Shown here: positions 51,391 through 60,796 of the stretch, one piece after another
Numbering within the stretch: position 1 is the first letter of the stretch
Layout: each line of letters starts with the position of its first letter
From: Clostridiaceae bacterium
GTDB taxonomy: Bacteria; Bacillota_A; Clostridia; Clostridiales; Clostridiaceae
Reading direction: 5' to 3'
Assembly: GCA_029256485.1 (NCBI GenBank)
Contig: JAQSXU010000008.1
Span: 1-63,791 of the forward strand
DNA length: 63,791 nt
Made by a program: the position numbers and the translations under genes
Notes under the pieces: generated by a model
The model's database searches: none
The model's input: the letters and a program-made list of their open reading frames with translations, nothing else
Told to the model about the DNA's origin: nothing

Positions 51391-51465
51391 AAACATACTA
51401 AATAATAAATGTATAAAAGATGAATTAAAGTAGAAACATTGAGTTAAAATAATTCTGAGCATTAT

Positions 51466-51503
51466 TGGCGGTATACAATTAATTGTGCACCGCCATATTA
51501 GTT
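51466..51503 (+). terminator. Hairpin after the transketolase operon
   Basis: TGGCGGT (51466-51472) and ACCGCCA (51489-51495), with an inner CAATTAATTG palindrome, followed by a weak T tract. Confidence 0.6.
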
Positions 51504-51539
51504 TTAGTCTAATGATTTTCTATACAAAGGGGGATAAAC

Positions 51540-51887
51540 ATGGGTTCTTTTATTAAAGATCTTATTAAAGACTTGTTGTATTGCTTAAAGCTGTCAGTTG
51601 GCATTTTCTTTATACCATTTATTATAGGTATGATCGTTGGAGTTATCCTGCACGGATTAAATATAAAGGAAGTATTGGCATGGGGGAGCAGGATTGTTCA
51701 GTGGGCAAGTGCTTTTGGGCTTGGTATAGCAGGCATAGCGTTTATAAAGCCAAAGTATATGAGACCATTAAATTATCAGGATGTTTGGGAAACATATTTT
51801 AGAAAGTTTAACTTAGCTCATGTAATATTTTTTATATCAATATTTACTGCAATATATTCATATATAATTCAAATTTATTTTACATAG
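51540..51887 (+). CDS. Small three-helix membrane protein
   Basis: The 115-residue protein has hydrophobic helices near residues 18-40, 55-68 and 92-113, linked by KPKYMRPLNYQDVWETYFRK. I do not recognise a family. It starts with ATG behind AAGGGGG and lies 54 nt upstream of a yitT gene in the same orientation, so the two are probably co-transcribed. Its position next to the ftsEX block may be chance. Confidence 0.65.
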   Translation: MGSFIKDLIKDLLYCLKLSVGIFFIPFIIGMIVGVILHGLNIKEVLAWGSRIVQWASAFGLGIAGIAFIKPKYMRPLNYQDVWETYFRKFNLAHVIFFISIFTAIYSYIIQIYFT

Positions 51888-51941
51888 ATGGCGAAGGTTA
51901 TCATCTATTAAACATATATAATAATTTTGGGGGTAAGAATT

Positions 51942-52796
51942 ATGAAGCTATTTAAACAATATTTTTTAATTACACTTGGAGTAATTTTTGTGGCTATAGG
52001 TACAGAGTTTTTTCTTGCACCAAATAAAATTGCCGCAGGTGGAGTAATCGGAATTGCAATTATTATTAATCACTTTGTTCCTACCTTGCAGGTTGGCTTA
52101 TTAATGCTGATTATGAATGTTATTCTATTTATAGTTGCATTCATAATTATCGGAAATAAGTTTGGCGCCAAAACAATTTATTCCAGTTTATCCTTATCGG
52201 GGATTATTTGGATTATGGATAAGGTTGTAACTCCTGAAATGGTTATAACAAAAGATTTGCTTCTAGCTTCTATTTTCGGAACATTTATTTCAGGAATAGG
52301 GATGGGAATTGTATTCAATCAGAATGCGTCTACAGGCGGTACAGATATACTTGCGAAAATTATTCATAAATTTGTACACCTTGACATTGGAAAAGCGCTG
52401 TTATCTGTGGACTTTATTGTAACAATATTTGCAGGAGCATCATTTGGGGCTAATATAGGAATGTATGCACTTTTATGTGTTATACTAAATGGCTTCGTCA
52501 TTGACAGCGTCATTGAGGGATTAAATGTGTCAAAACAAGTTATGGTAGTCAGCAGAAATAATAATCTAATCAGTAAATTTATTATTGAGGAATTGGAAAG
52601 AAGCTGTACAGTATTCCATGGGCATGGAGGCTATACAAAGAATGATACATACATATTATATGCTGTAATGGACAGAAAAGAGTTTGTGAAGCTGAGAGAT
52701 TACATTAAGGTTGTTGATCCCAGGGCGTTTATAACTGTTAGTGATGCTCATGAAGTGCTGGGAGAAGGATTTAAGGATCTAATTGGAGAAAACTAA
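51942..52796 (+). CDS. YitT family membrane protein (DUF161/DUF2179)
   Basis: The 284-residue protein has five to six membrane helices, with the YitT signatures GTEFFLAPNKIAAGGVIG and NASTGGTDILAKII, and a C-terminal DUF2179 domain with ELERSCTVFHGHGGYT and DPRAFITVSDAHEVLGEGF. Function is unknown. In Bacillus subtilis the homologue YvjA is close to ftsE-ftsX, as here. ATG 51942 follows GGGGGTAAG; an upstream ATG has no such site. Confidence 0.92.
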   Translation: MKLFKQYFLITLGVIFVAIGTEFFLAPNKIAAGGVIGIAIIINHFVPTLQVGLLMLIMNVILFIVAFIIIGNKFGAKTIYSSLSLSGIIWIMDKVVTPEMVITKDLLLASIFGTFISGIGMGIVFNQNASTGGTDILAKIIHKFVHLDIGKALLSVDFIVTIFAGASFGANIGMYALLCVILNGFVIDSVIEGLNVSKQVMVVSRNNNLISKFIIEELERSCTVFHGHGGYTKNDTYILYAVMDRKEFVKLRDYIKVVDPRAFITVSDAHEVLGEGFKDLIGEN

Positions 52797-52804
52797 ATAA
52801 ATAT

Positions 52805-52833
52805 ACCCCAGATATATAAAATATTTGGGGTTT
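52805..52833 (+). terminator. Terminator after yitT
   Basis: ACCCCA and TGGGGT arms with an inner ATAT/ATAT pairing, followed by TTTTG. Confidence 0.7.
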
Positions 52834-53015
52834 TGTTAATTATTATGAATATATACAAAGAAAAATATGTATAAAGTTCTTTTTATGGAAACATATCTCT
52901 TTATTTATAAAAATTTAATACAAATTAATTCATAATTTAATGTCTTATTATGTTATAATGAATAATAATATGTTAATATTTTAGCGATTACTGTAATATT
53001 CAAGGAGATGTATTT

Positions 53016-53702
53016 ATGATAGAATTCAAAAATGTCAACAAAGTTTACGATAACCATGCATATGCACTTTCTAATATTAGCTTGAACATAGAAAGAGGAG
53101 AGTTTGTGTTTCTTGTTGGTCCAAGTGGAGCAGGAAAATCCACTTTTATAAAAACTTTGTTGAAGGAAATTGACCCTACCAGCGGTACAGTTATTGTAAA
53201 TAACACTGATATAACTAAGTTAAAGAGAAAAGACATACCTTATTATAGAAGAAAAATAGGAGTTGTTTTTCAGGATTTCAGATTGATACCAACTTTAAAT
53301 GTATATGAAAATGTAGCATTTGCTATGAGGGTAATAGAAACTCCTCATAGAGAAATAAGAAAAAAGGTGCCAATCGTTTTATCATTAGTTGGATTGTCTA
53401 GTAAATATAAGGCACTTCCATCTGAATTATCAGGAGGAGAACAGCAAAGGGTGGCTTTGGCTAGAGCAATAGTAAATAACCCATCTTTACTTATTGCAGA
53501 TGAACCAACAGGTAATCTAGATCCTGATACATCAATGGACATTATGGAAATACTAAATGATATTAATCACGCAGGTACAACTATTCTCATGGCAACACAT
53601 GCTAAAGATATAGTGGATAAAATGAGAAAAAGAGTTATAGCTCTTGAAAAGGGTATACTGGTAAGAGATGAGCAAAGGGGTGCATACGGTTATGAAGATT
53701 AA
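53016..53702 (+). CDS. ftsE: Cell division ATP-binding protein FtsE
   Basis: FtsE is the ATPase of the FtsEX complex, which uses ABC-type conformational change to activate peptidoglycan hydrolases during division or elongation. The 228-residue protein has Walker A VGPSGAGKST, VVFQDFRLIPTLNVYENVAF, signature LSGGEQQRV and Walker B LLIADEPTGNLDP. Its end overlaps ftsX by 11 nt. AAGGAGATG ribosome site. Confidence 0.96.
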   Translation: MIEFKNVNKVYDNHAYALSNISLNIERGEFVFLVGPSGAGKSTFIKTLLKEIDPTSGTVIVNNTDITKLKRKDIPYYRRKIGVVFQDFRLIPTLNVYENVAFAMRVIETPHREIRKKVPIVLSLVGLSSKYKALPSELSGGEQQRVALARAIVNNPSLLIADEPTGNLDPDTSMDIMEILNDINHAGTTILMATHAKDIVDKMRKRVIALEKGILVRDEQRGAYGYED

Positions 53703-54582
53703 TACGTTTAAGTTTTTTATTTCAGACTCCCTTAAAGGGCTAAAGAGAAATAGGACTGTTAGCATAGCGGCAGCAGCAACAGTTGCAGCAACATTATTTA
53801 TTTTAGGAGTATTCGTTCTGGCTATTTTAAATATAAACCAGGGTGTAAAAGATGTGGAATCTAAGGTAGAAGCTAAGGTTTATCTTAATAATGACATTAC
53901 TATGGCACAGAAAAATGATTTGGAGAATAAGTTAAAAAATAGTGATGGAGTTACCGAAGTAACTTTTGAGAGCAAAGCACAGGCTATGGAGAAATTCAAA
54001 CAGCAGCTTGGCTCCGAAAACAAGGGGCTTGTTGATGGATTGGAAAAGGATAATCCAATGCCAAATTCATATACTGTTAAAGTTAAAGAACCTGCTATGC
54101 TTTCAGGAGTTGTAGCTGGAATTAAAGATATGCCAGGCATAGAAACAATTAAAGATGGAAGAGAAGTAGTGGACAAACTTGTAAAAATTACCAATGGAAT
54201 AAAGTGGATTGGTATTGCGTTATTTATAATACTTATTGGTGTTTCTTTATTCTTAATAGGAAATACAATAAAGATAACCGTTTATTCAAGAAGAAGAGAA
54301 ATTGGAATAATGAAGTTTATTGGTGCAACAGATTGGTTTATTAGATGGCCATTTCTAATGGAAGGCATGGTCATAGGGTTCATAGGATCTTTAGCTTCAG
54401 CAGTTTTACTCTATTATTCGTACAGAGCTCTATTTTTAAAACTTTCTAATTCATTTATTGCAATGCAGATGGTACAGCCAGGATATATCCTTACAAATGT
54501 GTTAGGACTATTTATTATTACTGGTGTAATCATAGGAGCTCTGGGAAGTATACTTTCAATAAGAAAGTTCTTAGCTGTATAG
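53692..54582 (+). CDS. ftsX: Cell division membrane protein FtsX
   Basis: The 296-residue protein has the four helices of FtsX: one near residues 22-45, then after a large extracellular loop of about 120 residues three helices from 165 on. VTEVTFESKAQAMEKFK in the loop and SRRREIGIMKFIGATDWFIRWPF after helix 2 are typical. The extracellular loop should contact the M23 hydrolase encoded next. ATG 53692 lies within ftsE behind AAAGGGGTG. Confidence 0.95.
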   Translation: MKINTFKFFISDSLKGLKRNRTVSIAAAATVAATLFILGVFVLAILNINQGVKDVESKVEAKVYLNNDITMAQKNDLENKLKNSDGVTEVTFESKAQAMEKFKQQLGSENKGLVDGLEKDNPMPNSYTVKVKEPAMLSGVVAGIKDMPGIETIKDGREVVDKLVKITNGIKWIGIALFIILIGVSLFLIGNTIKITVYSRRREIGIMKFIGATDWFIRWPFLMEGMVIGFIGSLASAVLLYYSYRALFLKLSNSFIAMQMVQPGYILTNVLGLFIITGVIIGALGSILSIRKFLAV

Positions 54583-54610
54583 AAATTTTGTATAAGAAGG
54601 TGGATGCTAT

Positions 54611-55798
54611 ATGGGCAGAAGATTCAAAACTGCCATTTGTATTACTTTAATGATTATATTTTCATCTGCATTTACTGCAAATGCAGATGAAATAAATAAT
54701 CAGCAAAATAAATTAAATGATGTAAACAACTCTATAAACTCAAAAAAGCAAAAGGTTGATACTATTAATAAAACCAGTGCTGATACCCAAAAGCAGTTAT
54801 CAGATATTGACGTTCAGGTAAATGAAGTATCAAAAAAGCTTGTTAGTTTAAACTCTAAGGTTAATGATTTAAACACTGAAATTAACAATTCGCAGAAGCT
54901 TATACAACAGCACGAAGATAGCTTGAGAAAAGAAGATGAATTGTTTAAAAGCAGAATTAGAGCTATGTATAAATCAGGCAGTATAGCTTATGTAGATATT
55001 ATATTAGAATCTAAAAGCTTTTCTGATATTTTATCCAGAATTGAAATGATAACCAGAATTATTAATTATGATACAAATTTGATGAATAGCATAAAAACAA
55101 ATAAAAAATTTGTTGAAAACAAAAAGGCCCAATTACAAAGTCAAAAAAATAGTTATGTGAAAATAAAGGCTGAAGTTGACAGTGAACAAAGTACGCTTGA
55201 AGCGAAATCAAATGAGAAAAAGGCATTAATGGCATCTTTACAAAGTGACAAACAGTCTTATGAAAAGCTAATTGCAGAAGAAGAATCGGAATCACAAAGT
55301 ATTACAGCCATGATTAAAAAGTTAAAGGATGAAGCTGCGAAGGCACAGCAGCAGAATAATTCTTCGCCTGGGTCTGGAAGAGGAACAGTCACTCCTGTTT
55401 CAAGTGGAAAATTCTTCTGTGTAACAGGGACTGGTTATCCAATTACATCTGGATTTGGATGGAGAAGACATCCAGTTCTAAATGAAATGAAATTTCATTC
55501 AGGTATCGATATAGGTGTGCCAATGGGAACTCCAATTCATGCACTGACAGATGGTGTTGTTGAATATGCAGGAGTAATGTCAGGCTATGGAAATGTGGTT
55601 ATGATAAACCATGGGAATATTATCTCTCTTTATGCCCATAACTCATCTTTAGCAGTTTCAGTTGGACAAGCTGTAAAAGGTGGACAGCTTATAAGCTATT
55701 CGGGAAATACAGGACTTTCTTCAGGACCGCATTTACATTTTGAAATTCGTGACTCCAATGGTAACCCAATTGACCCTAATAGATATTACGTAAGATAA
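54611..55798 (+). CDS. Secreted M23 peptidoglycan hydrolase with coiled coil (EnvC/PcsB-like)
   Basis: The 395-residue protein has a signal peptide (cleavage near NADE, residue 26), a long coiled coil with repeated NSKKQKVDTINK-type heptads to about residue 250, a short Ser/Gly linker, and a C-terminal M23/LytM domain with HSGIDIGVPMGTPI, LYAHNSS and SGPHLHFEIRD, so all zinc and catalytic histidines are present. It lies 28 nt after ftsX. By analogy with EnvC, PcsB and CwlO, FtsEX is expected to engage the coiled coil and release hydrolase activity; unlike EnvC, this domain looks catalytically complete. Confidence 0.92.
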   Translation: MGRRFKTAICITLMIIFSSAFTANADEINNQQNKLNDVNNSINSKKQKVDTINKTSADTQKQLSDIDVQVNEVSKKLVSLNSKVNDLNTEINNSQKLIQQHEDSLRKEDELFKSRIRAMYKSGSIAYVDIILESKSFSDILSRIEMITRIINYDTNLMNSIKTNKKFVENKKAQLQSQKNSYVKIKAEVDSEQSTLEAKSNEKKALMASLQSDKQSYEKLIAEEESESQSITAMIKKLKDEAAKAQQQNNSSPGSGRGTVTPVSSGKFFCVTGTGYPITSGFGWRRHPVLNEMKFHSGIDIGVPMGTPIHALTDGVVEYAGVMSGYGNVVMINHGNIISLYAHNSSLAVSVGQAVKGGQLISYSGNTGLSSGPHLHFEIRDSNGNPIDPNRYYVR

Positions 55799-55818
55799 TT
55801 TAGGTTAGAAGTAAATTA

Positions 55819-55847
55819 AGATTTTTCGCTTTGCGAGAAATCTTTTT
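55819..55847 (+). terminator. Terminator of the ftsEX-M23 operon
   Basis: AGATTTTTCGC (55819-55829) pairs with GCGAGAAATCT (55833-55843) with one G-U pair and a TTT loop, then T4. The rest of the 55799-56115 gap is AT-rich with no other signal that I can support apart from the next ribosome site. Confidence 0.85.
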
Positions 55848-56115
55848 GTTTTATGAAAATACTGAGCTTTTTCATTAATACTTCATTAAATTTACAGGAA
55901 CATATGTTTGCAAATTAAACATAATTATGCTACAATTGTATTCAAACCCATGAATTTTATTATAAATAAAAGTAACAGATTATTAAAATAATTTATTTTG
56001 GAAAAATATTTTTTTAATGTTATAATTATTTAAGATTTGTAGAAATAATAATATAGGGTTTTAAATTTATATTCTCATTAAAACCTCTATAGATAAAAGT
56101 AAAGAGGTGTATCAA

Positions 56116-57321
56116 TTGATTAATAAGAAAAAATGGATTGCTTGGACCTTGGTAATAGTTTTAATAACTAATGTTTTAACATTTGTGGGGAGTAATGCCA
56201 TATCATTATATCTTCCTAACGGAAAAGTTATTATAGGGCAGCAGGAATACGCAGATATATTAAAATTTCAAAAAATATATCAGATAAAAGATTTATTGAA
56301 TAAGTATTATGATGGTAAAATCGATGATGCAGCATTGGAAGAAGGAGCTGTAAAGGGAATGACAGCTGCTTTAAATGATCCGTATACTACATTTATGAAT
56401 AAAAAGGAATTTGAAGAGTTTAATGCTCAGACTGAAGGAAACTACAGTGGAGTAGGACTTCAAGTTCAGGCAAAGGACGATAAAATAGTTGTAGTCGATG
56501 TATTTGAAGATTCTCCAGCTAAAAAGGCTGGCATACTTCCTAAGGATGAAATTGTGAAGGTAAATGGTACAGATGTTTCCGGTAAAGAATTAGACAAAGC
56601 AGTAACTATGATGAAGGGGCAAGATGGCACAGAGGTTACTTTGACAATTTATAGAGCTAATGAGGGTATGATTGATAAAAAACTAAAGAGAGCCAAGATA
56701 AATATGATTACAGTAAAAGGCGAGATGTTGGAAAATAATATAGGATATATAAATGTATCAATGTTTGACGATAACACAGCAAAGAATTTTTCTGATAAAC
56801 TCAAGGAACTGAAGGATAAGGGAATGAAAGTGCTTATTGTAGACTTAAGAGGTAATCCTGGCGGATTATTGGATCAATGCGTTGATATGGTTTCAAATTT
56901 TGTACCCAAAGGAAAAGTTATAGTTTCTACTATAGATAAATATAATAATAAGAAGGAATACAACTCAAAGGGAGGGAACTACGCCAATATTCCAATGGTG
57001 GTGTTGACTAATGAGGGCACTGCAAGTGCATCAGAGATATTCTCAGGTGCTGTGAGAGATTACAAAATTGGAACTTTGGTTGGAACAAAAACCTTTGGAA
57101 AAGGTGTTGTTCAAACTATTATAGATACAGGCAATGGAACTGCGCTTAAGGTTACAATATCAAAATATTATACTCCAAATGGGGAAAACATACATCACAT
57201 TGGTATAAAACCTGATGTGGAAGTAGCTTATCCAGATGAATTACTAAAGAAAGCATATGATAGAAGTGTAGACCCTCAATTTACTAAAGCATTACAATTA
57301 GCAAGAGAAAAAGTTAAGTAA
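56116..57321 (+). CDS. C-terminal processing peptidase (S41, CtpA/CtpB-like)
   Basis: The roughly 400-residue protease has an N-terminal signal anchor (residues 5-28), a PDZ domain near 100-185 (NYSGVGLQVQ, AKKAGILPKDEIVKVNGT), and the S41 catalytic domain with LRGNPGGLLDQ, Ser in GTASASEIFSGAV, and Lys in GTKTFGKGVVQT. Such proteases act at the outer membrane face on protein C-termini; CtpB in Bacillus triggers sporulation proteolysis. The start is TTG 56116, spaced from AAAGAGGTG. Position between ftsEX and a PDZ membrane protein matches the Bacillus ctpB-minJ order. Confidence 0.93.
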   Translation: MINKKKWIAWTLVIVLITNVLTFVGSNAISLYLPNGKVIIGQQEYADILKFQKIYQIKDLLNKYYDGKIDDAALEEGAVKGMTAALNDPYTTFMNKKEFEEFNAQTEGNYSGVGLQVQAKDDKIVVVDVFEDSPAKKAGILPKDEIVKVNGTDVSGKELDKAVTMMKGQDGTEVTLTIYRANEGMIDKKLKRAKINMITVKGEMLENNIGYINVSMFDDNTAKNFSDKLKELKDKGMKVLIVDLRGNPGGLLDQCVDMVSNFVPKGKVIVSTIDKYNNKKEYNSKGGNYANIPMVVLTNEGTASASEIFSGAVRDYKIGTLVGTKTFGKGVVQTIIDTGNGTALKVTISKYYTPNGENIHHIGIKPDVEVAYPDELLKKAYDRSVDPQFTKALQLAREKVK

Positions 57322-57340
57322 GCATTTGGTAACCTTAAAA

Positions 57341-57432
57341 TAAACAACTTCAACTATAAACTTACACAGTAGGAAAGAGCGTTGAAGATTCGCTACTTTC
57401 CCATTGTATAAGTTGAGTTTGCGCATTGTTTA
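57341..57432. repeat. Intergenic palindromic repeat, copy C
   Basis: A 92-bp element from TAAACAACTTCAACTATAAA to GCGCATTGTTTA. It is the reverse complement of the layout of copy B, sharing ACTTCAACTATAAACTTA, the GTTGAAG core and GTATAAGTT. It lies between the ctp gene and its downstream neighbour. Confidence 0.7.
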
Positions 57433-57468
57433 TTTTTTAGTAGAAGGGCAGAGAGGGGAATATTTTTA

Positions 57469-58758
57469 ATGAATATATTAATATATACGTTAAGGGCTAT
57501 AGCATACGCATTAACAGAACCTTATTTAATTCTATTTCTTGCAATTTTAGCCTTTATGCTTTATAGACAAAATAAAAAAACAACGGTGATGCAGAGGATG
57601 ATAATGGGAGAGAGTTTAATCTCTCCCTTTGAACTGACAATATCTCAAGTTGTAATAGGAATATTTGCTGGAACTGCAGCCAGTTTAATTATGTCTTATT
57701 TAGGTATAGTTTTCGATGAAAATTCATCTGTAGACTTAATTTTTTTGATTTCTATTATTTTTATGTATGTTAGCCCTAGATTTATGTGTTTTGCATATTC
57801 AGGAGCTTCTCTTGGACTCTTGAGTATTCTTCTAAGCCAATTATCAGTAATTTTAAAAGCCCCCAATTTGGATTTCCTAAAAATAGATGTGGTTGCATTA
57901 ATGACAATGGTTGCTGTACTTCATTTCATTGAGGGGTTTTTAACTATTATTGATGGAGATACTGGATATATACCTGTATTTACAAGCAGAGACAATAAAA
58001 TTATTGGAGGATTTGCATTTCAGAGATATTGGGTTATACCTGTAGCTTTACTTATTATGATCAGCAGTAAAACAATGACCAGCGGCACGACTGCGCCAAT
58101 GCCATCCTGGTGGCCATTAATAAATTCATCAATCCCAAGTAATGTACTTAGAGATGCAATCGAAATACTGATACCTTTTTATGGGGTTATAGGATACAGC
58201 AGTATAACTTTTACTAAAACTAAAACAGAAAAGGTCACTTCTTCAGGAATTTCAATAATTATTTATAGCATTGTTTTGTTTATCTTAGCTCAAATGGCAG
58301 TGATAAATATTTATTTTAAATTTCTTGTTCTTATTTTTGCACCAGCAGCCCATGAATTTATGCTAAACTATGAAAATTCCATGGAGTTTACCAAAAAATC
58401 CAAATACGTAAGCGATGATGAAGGAATAGTTGTTCTTGATGTTATGCCTAAATCTCCTGCATTTGAAATGGGTTTGGAAAGCGGTGACAAGATACTGGAG
58501 ATAAACGGAAGTGAAGTTTCTAAAGAAGATGAAATTATGAATCAGTTAAGAAATTTTACAAATTTTGTTGAGCTAAAGGTTAAGAAAAGTAACAATAGTA
58601 TAAAAGAATTAAGCTATAATCATTTAAATAATACTAAAAGATTTGGAATTGTATTTGTTCCAAGAACACTGCCTAAGGGAAGTACTATTGTTAAGCTTGA
58701 GGACAATAAATTTCAGGATATTCTGGATAAAATAAAAAAGAAAAATAAGGATGATTAA
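57469..58758 (+). CDS. Polytopic membrane protein with C-terminal PDZ domain (MinJ-like)
   Basis: The 429-residue protein has about seven to eight helices in residues 1-305, then a PDZ domain (about 315-400) with [28 protein letters not shown] (in part) and [12 protein letters not shown]. This layout, together with the position between a ctp gene and uvrB-uvrA, matches Bacillus subtilis MinJ, which links DivIVA to MinD at division sites. Conserved synteny is the main argument; sequence identity may be low. AGAGGGG ribosome site. Confidence 0.78.
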   Translation: MNILIYTLRAIAYALTEPYLILFLAILAFMLYRQNKKTTVMQRMIMGESLISPFELTISQVVIGIFAGTAASLIMSYLGIVFDENSSVDLIFLISIIFMYVSPRFMCFAYSGASLGLLSILLSQLSVILKAPNLDFLKIDVVALMTMVAVLHFIEGFLTIIDGDTGYIPVFTSRDNKIIGGFAFQRYWVIPVALLIMISSKTMTSGTTAPMPSWWPLINSSIPSNVLRDAIEILIPFYGVIGYSSITFTKTKTEKVTSSGISIIIYSIVLFILAQMAVINIYFKFLVLIFAPAAHEFMLNYENSMEFTKKSKYVSDDEGIVVLDVMPKSPAFEMGLESGDKILEINGSEVSKEDEIMNQLRNFTNFVELKVKKSNNSIKELSYNHLNNTKRFGIVFVPRTLPKGSTIVKLEDNKFQDILDKIKKKNKDD

Positions 58759-58759
58759 A

Positions 58760-60739
58760 ATGGGAGTATTTAAGATACATTCACAATTTAAACCAACTGG
58801 AGATCAGCCAGAGGCAATTGACAAGATTTCAACTGGTATTGACAATGGAAATAGATTTCAAACGCTATTAGGTGTAACTGGTTCTGGAAAGACTTTTACT
58901 ATGGCAAATATTATTGAAAAAGTTCAAAAACCCACATTAGTATTAGCGCATAATAAAACTTTAGCGGCTCAGTTGTGTTCAGAATTCAGAGAGTTTTTCC
59001 CTAATAATTGTGTAGAATACTTTGTTTCCTATTATGATTACTATCAACCCGAAGCCTATGTGGCTCAAACTGATACATATATAGAAAAAGATGCTTCAAT
59101 TAATGATGAAATAGATAAATTAAGGCATTCAGCTACATCTGCTTTATTAGAAAGAAATGATGTAATAGTCGTAGCATCCGTGTCTTGTATATATGGGTTA
59201 GGAAATCCAGAAGAATATAAAAAGCTTACTATTTCTTTGAGACAGGGAATGGAAAAGGACAGAGACCAGATAGTTAAGAAATTAGTAGAAATACAATATG
59301 AAAGAAATGATATTAATTTTATAAGAGGCACCTTTAGAGTTAGAGGAGATGTGCTGGATATCTTCCCTGCATCCTCTTCTAGTACAGCTATAAGAGTAGA
59401 ATTCTTTGGTGATGAAATAGATAAAATCAAAGAATTTGATGTATTAACTGGAAAAATATTAGGCTTAAGAAAACATGCACTAATATCTCCTGCCTCCCAC
59501 TTTGCAACGTCAAAGGAAAAGGTAGAGGCTGCCATAGGCAAAATAGAAGAAGAGTTAGAATACAGGGTAAGAGAGTTGACTTCTCAAGATAAACTTTTAG
59601 AAGCTCAAAGATTAAAACAGAGAACAAATTTTGACATTGAAATGATTAGAGAAGTAGGTTATTGCAGCGGAATTGAAAATTATTCAAGAATATTAGACGG
59701 CAGAGAACCAGGCTCACCACCGCAAACTTTAATTGATTATTTCCCAAAGGATTTTCTTTTATTTATAGATGAAAGCCATGTTACATTACCACAAGTAAGA
59801 GCAATGTTTGCTGGAGACAGATCAAGGAAGGATTCTTTGGTTGAATATGGTTTTAGATTGCCATCAGCTTATGATAATAGACCTTTGAAATTTAATGAAT
59901 TTGAAGGAAAAATTAATCAGGTTTTGTTTGTAAGTGCCACACCTGGACCATATGAAATTGAACATTCCACTAATATTGCAGAGCAAATAATAAGACCCAC
60001 AGGATTGCTTGACCCTGAAATTATTGTAAAGCCAGTAAAAGGTCAAATAGATGATCTATATGCACAGATAAATGACACGATAAAAAGGGGTTTTAGAATT
60101 TTAGTAACTACCCTGACAAAAAAAATGGCAGAGGATTTAACTAGTTATTTTAAAGAAATGAACTTGAAAGCTGCTTATTTACATTCAGATATAGATACCA
60201 TTGAAAGAATGAAAATAATACAAGATTTGAGAAAGGGAAAGTTTGATATACTTATCGGAATAAACCTTCTAAGAGAAGGTCTGGATATCCCTGAAGTTGC
60301 CTTAGTTGCAATTTTGGATGCGGATAAAGAGGGCTTTTTAAGATCAGAAACTTCATTGATACAAACTATAGGAAGAGCTGCTAGAAATTCTGAGAGCAAG
60401 GTTATAATGTATGGTGACAATATTACAAGATCTATGGAAAAAGCCATAAATGAGACAAATAGAAGAAGAAAAATTCAAACGCAGTATAATAAAGAACATA
60501 ATATTACTCCTAAGACAATTGTAAAGGAAATTAGGGATGTAATAGAATCAACAAAAGTTGAGGAAAGCATTGAACAGTATGATAGTTTAGAAGAGGCAAT
60601 GAAAGCCAATACTAATGATATAGAAGCTTTAATAGAAAAATATGAAGAAGAAATGAAGCTGGCTGCCAAGGATCTTCAATTTGAAAGAGCTGGCGAACTT
60701 AGAGACATAATTTTTAAGTTAAAAAAGAAACTTAAATAG
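58760..60739 (+). CDS. uvrB: UvrABC excinuclease subunit B
   Basis: UvrB verifies DNA lesions handed over by UvrA and recruits UvrC. The 659-residue protein has Walker [12 protein letters not shown], the beta-hairpin [12 protein letters not shown], helicase motifs [31 protein letters not shown] and QTIGRAARN, and a C-terminal UVR motif in [21 protein letters not shown] 58760 follows AAGGATGA; an ATG at 58751 overlaps the upstream gene's stop. Confidence 0.97.
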   Translation: MGVFKIHSQFKPTGDQPEAIDKISTGIDNGNRFQTLLGVTGSGKTFTMANIIEKVQKPTLVLAHNKTLAAQLCSEFREFFPNNCVEYFVSYYDYYQPEAYVAQTDTYIEKDASINDEIDKLRHSATSALLERNDVIVVASVSCIYGLGNPEEYKKLTISLRQGMEKDRDQIVKKLVEIQYERNDINFIRGTFRVRGDVLDIFPASSSSTAIRVEFFGDEIDKIKEFDVLTGKILGLRKHALISPASHFATSKEKVEAAIGKIEEELEYRVRELTSQDKLLEAQRLKQRTNFDIEMIREVGYCSGIENYSRILDGREPGSPPQTLIDYFPKDFLLFIDESHVTLPQVRAMFAGDRSRKDSLVEYGFRLPSAYDNRPLKFNEFEGKINQVLFVSATPGPYEIEHSTNIAEQIIRPTGLLDPEIIVKPVKGQIDDLYAQINDTIKRGFRILVTTLTKKMAEDLTSYFKEMNLKAAYLHSDIDTIERMKIIQDLRKGKFDILIGINLLREGLDIPEVALVAILDADKEGFLRSETSLIQTIGRAARNSESKVIMYGDNITRSMEKAINETNRRRKIQTQYNKEHNITPKTIVKEIRDVIESTKVEESIEQYDSLEEAMKANTNDIEALIEKYEEEMKLAAKDLQFERAGELRDIIFKLKKKLK

Positions 60740-60796
60740 ATTACCGTATTGTATAAAACATAGATGCATAAATACAAAGGAGTGAAATGAGAATTA

